The notes beneath the pieces are model-generated. The model was not told where the DNA came from. It was given only the letters and a program-made list of their open reading frames with translations, and made no database searches. Both the position numbers and the translations under genes were made by a program. Shown piece by piece: positions 57,520 to 64,000 of a stretch of 64,000 bases of DNA. Source of the stretch: Blattabacterium cuenoti (GTDB lineage Bacteria > Bacteroidota > Bacteroidia > Flavobacteriales > Blattabacteriaceae); assembly GCF_014251375.1 (NCBI RefSeq), contig NZ_CP059187.1, positions 1 to 64,000 on the forward strand, written 5' to 3'. How positions within the stretch are numbered: the first letter of the stretch is position 1; each line of letters starts with the position of its first letter.

Positions 57520-58719
57520 ATGAATTTACATGAATTTCAGGGAAGAGAAATATTGAATTCTTTTTCCATTAAGGTTCCTTACGGAATTGTTTCTAACACT
57601 CCTGAAGAATCTGTAATAGCAGCAAAAGAAATATTCGAAAAAACAAAAAAAAAATCATTAGTTATTAAAGCTCAAATACATGCTGGTGGTCGGGGAAAAT
57701 CTGGAGGAATACAAATAGCAAAGTCTTTAAAAGAAGTCTATGACAAATCAAAAAATATTTTAGGAAAATATCTCGTCACTCCCCAAACTTCAAAAAAAGG
57801 AAAATTAGTTAGAAAAGTTCTCATATCTGAAGATGTCTATTATAATAATAATCCTAATGAATATTACATATCAATATTGTTTAATCGTGATATAGAAAAA
57901 AATATAATTGTATTTTCTAAAGAAGGAGGAATGGATATAGAAGAGATATCTAAAATTCATCCAGATAAAATATACACAGAAGAAATAGATCCTGGATTAG
58001 GAATTCAATCTTTTCAGATTAGAAGAATGGGATACCTTCTAGGTATGAAAAATTCAACAGGGAAGTTTAGAAATTTTGTAATTTCTCTTTACAAAGCTTA
58101 TTTATCTTGTGACGTTTTACTTTTAGAAATTAATCCTTTAATTAATATTGAGGCTAATAATATTCTAGCTGTAGATACAAAAATTATATTGGATGATAAC
58201 GCTTTATTTCGTCATAAAAAATATTATAACGAAATACGTGATCAAAAAAAAGAAGATCCTATTGAAATGGAAGTTTTTGAATCTAAACTAAATTTTATAA
58301 AACTAAAGGGAAATGTAGGTTGTATGGTAAATGGAGCTGGATTAGCTATGGCGACCATGGATATGATTCAATGTAGTGGGGGAAATCCAGCTAATTTCTT
58401 AGATATAGGTGGAGATGCAGATAAAAATCGTGTAGAAAAAGCTTTTCGTATCATATTAAAAGATGAATCTGTAAAAGCAATATTAATAAATATTTTTGGA
58501 GGAATTGTTCGTTGTGATACAGTAGCGGAGGGAATTATTAATTCATATCAACATAAAATAGATCATAATAAAAAAATCCCTGTCGTTGTCCGTTTACAAG
58601 GAACAAACGAAATTATGGCAAAAAAAATGCTTAAAAATAGTCTATTACCTATTTATTACGCTGATACTTTAGAAAAAGCTGCAAACAAAATTAAAGAAAT
58701 TTTACTGAAAAAAAATTAA
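57520..58719 (+). CDS. sucC: Succinyl-CoA synthetase beta subunit
   Basis: ADP/GDP-forming ligase subunit of the TCA cycle with an N-terminal ATP-grasp domain (MNLHEFQGREILNSF; KAQIHAGGRGKSGGIQIA; LLEINPLI and AVDTKIILDDNALFRH) and a C-terminal CoA-ligase domain (GNVGCMVNGAGLAMATMDMI; NFLDIGGDADKNRVEKAF; NIFGGIVRCDTVAEGI). 399 residues, full length. sucD is not adjacent; dnaX follows after 8 bases. Confidence 0.97.
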   Translation: MNLHEFQGREILNSFSIKVPYGIVSNTPEESVIAAKEIFEKTKKKSLVIKAQIHAGGRGKSGGIQIAKSLKEVYDKSKNILGKYLVTPQTSKKGKLVRKVLISEDVYYNNNPNEYYISILFNRDIEKNIIVFSKEGGMDIEEISKIHPDKIYTEEIDPGLGIQSFQIRRMGYLLGMKNSTGKFRNFVISLYKAYLSCDVLLLEINPLINIEANNILAVDTKIILDDNALFRHKKYYNEIRDQKKEDPIEMEVFESKLNFIKLKGNVGCMVNGAGLAMATMDMIQCSGGNPANFLDIGGDADKNRVEKAFRIILKDESVKAILINIFGGIVRCDTVAEGIINSYQHKIDHNKKIPVVVRLQGTNEIMAKKMLKNSLLPIYYADTLEKAANKIKEILLKKN

Positions 58720-58727
58720 AGTAAAAA

Positions 58728-60209
58728 ATGTTTTCTTACGTTGTATTATCTAAAAAATATAGGCCAAAAAAATGGAATGATGTGATTGGACAAAAAGAAA
58801 TAACAATTTCTTTGAGGAGAGCAATCGCAAAAAATATTTTATCTAAAATTTTACTATTCATTGGACCAAAAGGAGTTGGAAAAAATACATGTGCACGTAT
58901 TTTGGCTAAAGAATTGAATGCTTTTTCTGAAAAAGAGGCCTCTTTGAACTTGAATTTATTTGAAATAAATGGAATATTTAAAAATTCATTAGAAGATATT
59001 TCTAAAATAGTCAGTCAAGTTCGTTTGCATCCAAAAGAAGGAAAATGTAAAATTTTAATCTTTAATGAGATAAATTTTTTTACTAAAAATCATTTCAACT
59101 TTTTTTTTCAAGTATTAGAAGAAATTCCTTCTCACGTATTGTTTATTTTTTGCGCAACAGAAAAAAATAAAGAACTAGATTACCTCATATCACTTTCACG
59201 TTGTCAAGTTTATGAATTCAACCCTATTTCTTTAAAAGATATTTATTTGTATTTAAAAATGATAGCTGAAAAAGAAAAAATAGAAATAGAAAATGCAGCT
59301 TTATTTCTCATTTCTCAATATGTAAATGGTTCATTAAGTGAGGCAATTAACACTCTTGAAAAACTAATTCTTCACGAAGATCAAAAAATATCTAAAGAAT
59401 TTGTAATGGAAAAATTGGGGATTTTGGATCCTAATTGTTATTTTCAAATCATTGAGTCACTTTTAGATAAAAAAACTTGTAAAGTATTAATTGTATTGGA
59501 TAAAATTTTAAAAAATGAAGTGCATAACATTCATTTTATAAGCGGATTTATAAAACATCTTAGAGACTTATTCTTATCTAAAGATCCTGAAACAAGACCT
59601 CTTTTGAAATTTAAAAAGAAAACAATTATCCAATCTTATATACAACAGTCAGAAAAAATATCTTATTCATTTTTAATGAGATCTTTGATGATTTTTTGCA
59701 AAATTGAGGAGAGTTTCTCAAAATTTAGTAAAAACCAAAGATTGATAATAGAAATATATCTAATGCAATTATCTCATTTTCTAAATTTTTTAAAAAAAGA
59801 CTCATTTTCTTATTCTTATGAATATGAATGTGAGGAATTAAAAAATAAAAAAATTCAATACTTACAAAAAAGTTGGATTTATTTTATCCATAAATTTATG
59901 GATAAAATAAATCCTAATTGTTTAAATTCAATGAAAAATGAAGTACAGTTTCAAATCTCAAAAAAAAATAAAATACTTCTTATAATTCCTTTCAAATTGG
60001 GATTGACTCGTGAATTTTTTTTAATACAAACATCTTTCTTTAAATATTTAAAAAAGAAATTTCCATATTTAGAATTTCAAATAATAATAAAAGAATTAGA
60101 AAATTCTACAAGAGAACAATACGATTTTTTATCAAAAAAAAATAAGTGTGTAGAAAAATTGATCAAACAATTAAATTTGAAAGTTGCATCATCCTCTAAA
60201 TCTAAATAA
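58728..60209 (+). CDS. dnaX: DNA polymerase III gamma/tau subunit with altered ATPase motifs
   Basis: Clamp-loader subunit, recognised by VLSKKYRPKKWNDVIGQKEI, the fold around GPKGVGKNTCARILAKELN, SQVRLHPKEGKCKIL, LISLSRCQVYEF and a Bacteroidetes-type tail ending EKLIKQLNLKVA. 493 residues, unbroken. Key residues differ: Walker A has Asn53 where Thr/Ser should coordinate Mg (GKNT for GKTT). Walker B reads FNEIN (Asn113 for the usual Asp). The four-cysteine zinc module between residues 60 and 80 is deleted. The arginine finger in SRC (Arg158) is kept. It may therefore not bind or hydrolyse ATP normally. It lies 8 bases after sucC. Confidence 0.88.
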   Translation: MFSYVVLSKKYRPKKWNDVIGQKEITISLRRAIAKNILSKILLFIGPKGVGKNTCARILAKELNAFSEKEASLNLNLFEINGIFKNSLEDISKIVSQVRLHPKEGKCKILIFNEINFFTKNHFNFFFQVLEEIPSHVLFIFCATEKNKELDYLISLSRCQVYEFNPISLKDIYLYLKMIAEKEKIEIENAALFLISQYVNGSLSEAINTLEKLILHEDQKISKEFVMEKLGILDPNCYFQIIESLLDKKTCKVLIVLDKILKNEVHNIHFISGFIKHLRDLFLSKDPETRPLLKFKKKTIIQSYIQQSEKISYSFLMRSLMIFCKIEESFSKFSKNQRLIIEIYLMQLSHFLNFLKKDSFSYSYEYECEELKNKKIQYLQKSWIYFIHKFMDKINPNCLNSMKNEVQFQISKKNKILLIIPFKLGLTREFFLIQTSFFKYLKKKFPYLEFQIIIKELENSTREQYDFLSKKNKCVEKLIKQLNLKVASSSKSK

Positions 60210-60253
60210 TTTGATATGAAAAATAGATATTATGAGCAAACCAATTTATTTTT

Positions 60254-60285
60254 TTTGTAGAAATAAAAGATATCATTTATATTTT
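60254..60285 (+). promoter_or_regulatory. Candidate Bacteroidetes-type promoter for clpC
   Basis: TTTG (60254-60257), 20-base spacer, TATATTTT (60278-60285; one mismatch to TANNTTTG), 27 bases before the clpC ATG. Spacing fits the Bacteroidetes -33/-7 pattern. Confidence 0.35.
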
Positions 60286-60312
60286 TATAAATATTTTTAA
60301 TGATTTGAATTT

Positions 60313-62487
60313 ATGATTCATTATTTTTCATACTTTTTTAAAAAAAAGGAAAAAAAAAGGCTGTTTTTTTTAGACAAAAAAAAACAAAATTTTTATTTTG
60401 TTTCTTATTCAGATGAAGATATTGAAAATGATAATTCTACTTCATCATCATCCTATGGATCAGAAGAAGGATCTAGTAATAATCCAGGATCTAGTAGTAG
60501 TTATTATGGAGGAACTTCAATAAGAAGTAAAACACCAGTATTGGATAATTTTGGAAGAGATCTAAATGCTACAGCTATTGAAGGGAAACTAGATCCTGTA
60601 GTTGGTAGAGATCAAGAAGTTGAACGGGTTTCTCAAATATTGAGTAGAAGAAAAAAAAATAATCCACTTCTTATAGGAGAACCTGGGGTAGGAAAATCTG
60701 CCATTGCTGAAGGTTTAGCTTTACGAATTGTTCAAAAAAAAGTTTCTAGAGTTTTATATAATAAAAGAGTAGTTGTATTAGATTTGGCAAGTTTAGTGGC
60801 GGGAACTAAATATAGAGGACAATTTGAAGAAAGAATGAAAGCTATTATAAATGAATCAGAAAAAAATTCAGATTTAATTCTTTTCATAGATGAAATTCAT
60901 ACTATAATTGGAGCTGGGGGGACTACAGGCTCTTTAGATGCTTCCAATATTTTCAAACCTGCTTTGGCTAGAGGGGAGATTCAATGTATAGGAGCTACTA
61001 CATTAAATGAATACAGACAATATATTGAAAAAGATGGAGCATTAGAACGTAGATTTCAAAAAATTATAGTACAACCTTCATCAGAAGAAGAAACCATTGA
61101 AATATTAAAAAAAATAAAAGGGAAATATGAAAGTCATCATAACGTTATCTATACAGAAGAAGCTATAAAAGCATGTGTCAATCTCACTGTACGATATATT
61201 GTAGATCGTTATTTACCAGACAAAGCCATTGATGCATTAGATGAATCTGGATCCCGTGTTCACATTAAAAATATTAAAGTTCCACAAGAAATAATTCTTT
61301 TAGAAAAAGAATTAGAAAATATTCGTAAGGAAAAATCTAAAGTAGTTAAAAGTCAAAAATATGAAGAAGCTGCACAATTACGTGATACAGAAAAAAAAAT
61401 AGAAAAACAGTTAATAAAAGCTCAAAAAAAATGGGAAGAATCTTCCAAAAAAAATAAAGAAATTGTTTCAGAAGAAAATGTGGAAGAAGTTGTTTCCATG
61501 ATGAGTGGAATTCCTGTAAATAGAATTGCTCAAGCGGAAATGAAGAAATTGAATAAAATGACAAAAATTTTAAAAGAAAAAATCATAGGACAAGATCAAG
61601 CAGTAGAAAAAATTGTAAAAGCAGTTCAAAGGAATAGAACTGGATTAAAAGATCCTAACAGTCCTATAGGATCTTTTATATTTTTAGGTCAAACAGGAGT
61701 AGGAAAAACTTATCTTGCAAAAGTATTTTCTAAAGAACTATTTAATTCTGATGAATCATTAGTACGTATTGATATGAGTGAGTATATGGAAAAATTTTCT
61801 GTTTCAAGATTAATTGGGGCACCACCTGGTTATGTTGGATATGAAGAAGGGGGGCAATTGACAGAAATTATACGTCGTAAACCTTATTCTGTCATATTGT
61901 TAGATGAAATTGAAAAAGCGCACCATGAAGTTTTTAATATATTATTACAGATCTTGGATTATGGAAGTGTAACAGATAGTCTAGGAAAAAAAATAAACTT
62001 TAAAAATACTGTCATAATTTGCACTTCAAATACGGGAACACAACAATTAAAAGAATTTGGGCCAGGAATTGGTTTTGAGACTCAATCAAGAAAATCAAAT
62101 AATTATATTAAAAACGTTTTAGAACATGCTTTGAAACGAACCTTCTCTCCAGAGTTTTTAAATAGAATAGATGACATAATTATTTTTAATTCTCTAAACA
62201 AAGAAAATATTTCTAAAATTACTCATATAGAATTAGAAAAAGTAAAACTTCACATATCTAATTTAGGCTACAAAATAATCTTACATCCTGAAGTAAAAAA
62301 TTTTATTAAGAAAAAAGGATTTGATAAAGAATATGGGGTTCGTCCTTTGAAGAGAATCATAGAAAGATTTATAAAAAATCCTATATCAGAATATATTATT
62401 AGTGAAACTTTAAAAAAAGGAGATGAGATTACATTGAAAATGAATGATAAAAAAAATGATATTCAAGTTGTTATTAATAATTCATAA
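60313..62487 (+). CDS. clpC: ClpC-type AAA+ unfoldase lacking the N-domain
   Basis: Clp/Hsp100 ATPase that unfolds proteins for ClpP. D1: Walker A GEPGVGKS (122-129), FIDEIHTIIGAGG. Middle UVR-like helix KYEEAAQLRDTEKKIEKQL. D2: Walker A GQTGVGKT (about 459-466), LLDEIEKAH, and PEFLNRIDDIIIF. From RSKTPVLDNFGRDL (71 on) it follows flavobacterial ClpC closely. Those proteins carry about 150 extra N-terminal residues (two Clp-N repeats). Here the N-terminus is about 30 Lys/Phe-rich residues and then the acidic Ser-rich linker. Only 103 bases separate it from dnaX and no Clp-N sequence is present there. Total 724 against about 840-850. Confidence 0.93.
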   Translation: MIHYFSYFFKKKEKKRLFFLDKKKQNFYFVSYSDEDIENDNSTSSSSYGSEEGSSNNPGSSSSYYGGTSIRSKTPVLDNFGRDLNATAIEGKLDPVVGRDQEVERVSQILSRRKKNNPLLIGEPGVGKSAIAEGLALRIVQKKVSRVLYNKRVVVLDLASLVAGTKYRGQFEERMKAIINESEKNSDLILFIDEIHTIIGAGGTTGSLDASNIFKPALARGEIQCIGATTLNEYRQYIEKDGALERRFQKIIVQPSSEEETIEILKKIKGKYESHHNVIYTEEAIKACVNLTVRYIVDRYLPDKAIDALDESGSRVHIKNIKVPQEIILLEKELENIRKEKSKVVKSQKYEEAAQLRDTEKKIEKQLIKAQKKWEESSKKNKEIVSEENVEEVVSMMSGIPVNRIAQAEMKKLNKMTKILKEKIIGQDQAVEKIVKAVQRNRTGLKDPNSPIGSFIFLGQTGVGKTYLAKVFSKELFNSDESLVRIDMSEYMEKFSVSRLIGAPPGYVGYEEGGQLTEIIRRKPYSVILLDEIEKAHHEVFNILLQILDYGSVTDSLGKKINFKNTVIICTSNTGTQQLKEFGPGIGFETQSRKSNNYIKNVLEHALKRTFSPEFLNRIDDIIIFNSLNKENISKITHIELEKVKLHISNLGYKIILHPEVKNFIKKKGFDKEYGVRPLKRIIERFIKNPISEYIISETLKKGDEITLKMNDKKNDIQVVINNS

Positions 62488-62507
62488 TTGAATTAATATT
62501 AATATTA

Positions 62508-63194
62508 ATGTCAGTAAACAATGTTAAAGTGAAAAAAAAAGTAGAAATCATTGTGAAAACTTTAGATTTTCTTTATCCTAATCCTGTCAGTTCTTTATAT
62601 TACAGAAATGAATTTACCTTACTTTTAGCTATTTTACTGACTACTAGAAGTAAAGAAAAAGAAGTCAATAAAATAACGAAACATTTGTTTCAAAAGATGA
62701 CGACTCCTAAGGAAGTGATTCAACATTCTATTAACGATATTAAAAATACAATAAGACATATTGGTCTTTATAATAAGAAATCTAAAAACATTTATGATTT
62801 ATCTCTTTTTCTAATAAAAAAATATCATGGAATTGTCCCAAAAAACATTTTTGAATTAGAATCTTTACCTGGAGTAGGTCATAAAACGGCTTCTGTATTT
62901 TTGTCTTATGTCTCAAAACAACCTGTATTTCCTATAGATACTCATATTTATAGAATGATGATTCGTTGGGGATTAAGCATTGGAAAAAATATAAGACAAA
63001 CGGAAAAAGATGCTAAAAGAGTGTTTAAAAAAATGAATTGGAAAAAACTCCATCTGCAAATTATTCTTTATGGAAAAGAATATTCTCCTTCCAGAAAATG
63101 GAACCCCAAAAAAGATATAATATATCAAAAATTACAAAAAAAAACTAAAAAGGAAGATCATCAAAATCATCAGATGACAAAGTTGGAGAGATAG
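62508..63194 (+). CDS. nth: Endonuclease III-like DNA glycosylase without the Fe-S cluster
   Basis: HhH-GPD base-excision glycosylase/AP lyase. The hairpin LPGVGHKTA gives the catalytic Lys126, and Asp144 is in FPIDTHIYR, matching E. coli Lys120 and Asp138. The 228-residue protein contains no cysteine at all: the region that should hold C-x6-C-x2-C-x5-C reads YSPSRKWNPKKDIIY. The usual L-S-A-Q-x-T-D segment reads LTTRSKEKE, losing the pocket Gln. The last 17 codons overlap, antisense, the acidic tail of the DUF3127 gene. Catalytic residues are kept, so it may still be active with altered substrate range. Confidence 0.88.
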   Translation: MSVNNVKVKKKVEIIVKTLDFLYPNPVSSLYYRNEFTLLLAILLTTRSKEKEVNKITKHLFQKMTTPKEVIQHSINDIKNTIRHIGLYNKKSKNIYDLSLFLIKKYHGIVPKNIFELESLPGVGHKTASVFLSYVSKQPVFPIDTHIYRMMIRWGLSIGKNIRQTEKDAKRVFKKMNWKKLHLQIILYGKEYSPSRKWNPKKDIIYQKLQKKTKKEDHQNHQMTKLER

Positions 63195-63507
63195 AAGAAG
63201 ATATTTTTTTTGAATTTTTTCCTGATTGTTGATATCCCTCCTCTTCTATTTTCCATCCTTGTATGGAATTAAAATACTTGAGAATTCCTTCTGGATTTGT
63301 CCATTCTCTTCCTCTAATATTTATAAAAACTTTTATTTTGTCTTCTTCTCTTATAGATTCCAAGAGATCAACTTTATCTTGAATGAATTCTATTAATATG
63401 TTTTGAGGATATGGTTCTTCTGTAGTAAGTACTATTTCTCTTTTTCTAAAACCACTACCAAATTTTTGAATATCAAATAATTTTTTGACTTTTCCTATTA
63501 TTTCCAT
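63145..63507 (-). CDS. DUF3127 protein, SSB-like with DDLPF tail
   Basis: 120-residue protein of the Bacteroidetes DUF3127 family. It has an OB-like beta body (MEIIGKVKKLFDIQKFGSGFRKREIVLTTEE... with NILIEFIQDKVDLL, NIRGREWTNPEG, KYFNSIQGWKIE), a Ser-rich linker and the acidic tip DDFDDLPF. That tip resembles the SSB C-terminal peptide that recruits repair and replication proteins, so single-strand DNA binding is plausible but unproven. Its 3' end overlaps nth by 50 bases, tail to tail; the tip-coding bases double as the end of nth. Confidence 0.85.
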   Translation of the reverse strand: MEIIGKVKKLFDIQKFGSGFRKREIVLTTEEPYPQNILIEFIQDKVDLLESIREEDKIKVFINIRGREWTNPEGILKYFNSIQGWKIEEEGYQQSGKNSKKISSSISPTLSSDDFDDLPF

Positions 63508-63511
63508 GGAA

Positions 63512-64000
63512 TTATTTAATTTTATTTTTTTGATTATTCGTATCTTTATTTTTTATGGATTCTCCAATTTTACTGGATATATTAAATGATGTAATCATAT
63601 TATTTAACATTTCACTAGCAGATCCTGGAGAATTAGGCAATAAAATTAAATTAGTATTAGTATTTTCTCCCATAGACTGAAGAGTATCATAATGTTGAGT
63701 CACTACAATTAAGGCGGAAGCTTCTTGAGAATTGATTCCAGCATTATTTAATACTTCTACAGATTCCAAAATACCTTTTGCTATTTCTCTTCTTTGATCT
63801 GCAGTTCCTTTTCCTTGTAATTTTTTACTTTCAGCTTCAGCTTTAGCTTTAGATACAATTTTAATCCTTTCAGCTTCAGCTTTATATTCCGCAGCTACTT
63901 TTTCTCTTTCCGCTGTATTAATACGATTCATAGCTTGTTTTACTTGTTCATCAGGATCAAGATCTGTCACTAATGCTTTAATAATAGAATACCCATAATT
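63512..64000 (-). CDS. SPFH/Band 7 (stomatin-like) protein, C-terminal part
   Basis: The C-terminal ~163 codons of a gene whose 5' part lies beyond the window. The frame is open to base 64000 (NYGYSIIKALVTDLDPDEQV...). It shows the end of the SPFH domain and the coiled-coil region (QAMNRINTAEREKVAAEYKAEAERIK; KAKAEAESKKLQGKGTADQRREIAKGI), then GINSQEASALIVVTQHYDTLQS and NLILLPNSPGSASEM, as in QmcA/stomatin-like proteins. These oligomeric membrane scaffolds often modulate membrane proteases. The GTG at 63970 is internal, not the start. It lies 4 bases upstream of the DUF3127 gene in the direction of transcription. Confidence 0.9.
   Translation of the reverse strand, partial: NYGYSIIKALVTDLDPDEQVKQAMNRINTAEREKVAAEYKAEAERIKIVSKAKAEAESKKLQGKGTADQRREIAKGILESVEVLNNAGINSQEASALIVVTQHYDTLQSMGENTNTNLILLPNSPGSASEMLNNMITSFNISSKIGESIKNKDTNNQKNKIK

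Noticed and set aside
63970..64000. GTG at 63970 as start of the SPFH gene
   Set aside because: The frame continues upstream to the window edge with conserved residues (YSIIKALVTDLDPDEQ), so this is an internal codon of a truncated gene.
1..64000. CRISPR arrays, insertion sequences, prophage, toxin-antitoxin or defence systems
   Set aside because: Looked for direct repeats, transposase motifs and typical gene neighbours and saw none; every sizeable open region is a housekeeping gene.

Overview
The window looks like a stretch of a small, very AT-rich Bacteroidetes chromosome, best matching the cockroach endosymbiont Blattabacterium (Flavobacteriales). This is an inference from the sequence: base composition is extremely AT-rich by eye, genes are almost wall to wall, there are no mobile elements, and many proteins have distinctly flavobacterial forms (ClpC, DUF3127 protein with a DDLPF tail, OstA-like protein, CcsBA fusion, the flippase-dut-nucleotidyltransferase gene order). 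No search was run.

Layout. 1-5.7 kb: nusA-infB-aspS. 5.7-7.4 kb (minus): E2 acyltransferase and ppa. 7.5-11.2 kb: NAD(P)HX repair enzyme, lnt without an AUG start, and tmRNA. 11.3-16.9 kb (minus): rod-shape operon mreB-mreC-mreD-mrdA-rodA. 17-28.4 kb: folK, lptD-like, ridA, OstA-like, aminotransferase, truA, ABC exporter, a convergent SurA-like chaperone, lptB, thiN. 28.4-34 kb: oxidoreductase, mdh, gcvP, tsaD. 34-38 kb: Lrp/AsnC regulator, 7TM-HD phosphodiesterase, tRNA-Ser/Pro/Arg, clpP. 38-43.8 kb: flippase, decayed dut, sugar nucleotidyltransferase, tatA, lytic transglycosylase, recA. 43.8-51.5 kb: MBL hydrolase, ccsBA, acyltransferase, alaS. 51.5-58.7 kb: sucA-sucB, a TPR protein, esterase, lolD, sucC. 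58.7-64 kb: dnaX, clpC, nth, DUF3127 protein, and a partial SPFH protein.

How it fits together. The gene set points to respiratory metabolism with a TCA cycle (sucA, sucB, sucC, mdh), glycine cleavage, a cytochrome c assembly factor, and an unusually complete envelope programme for an endosymbiont: rod-shape machinery, lipoprotein acylation and export (lnt, lolD) and LPS-transport-type proteins (lptB, lptD-like, OstA-like).

No new multi-gene system was recognised. The notable material is reductive evolution: a DnaX whose Walker A and B metal-binding residues are replaced, a ClpC with no N-domain, an endonuclease III with no cysteine at all, a dUTPase relic without catalytic motifs, an lnt reading frame with no AUG, at least six genes starting with UUG, homopolymeric G/C tracts inside essential genes, and two striking inverted repeats.
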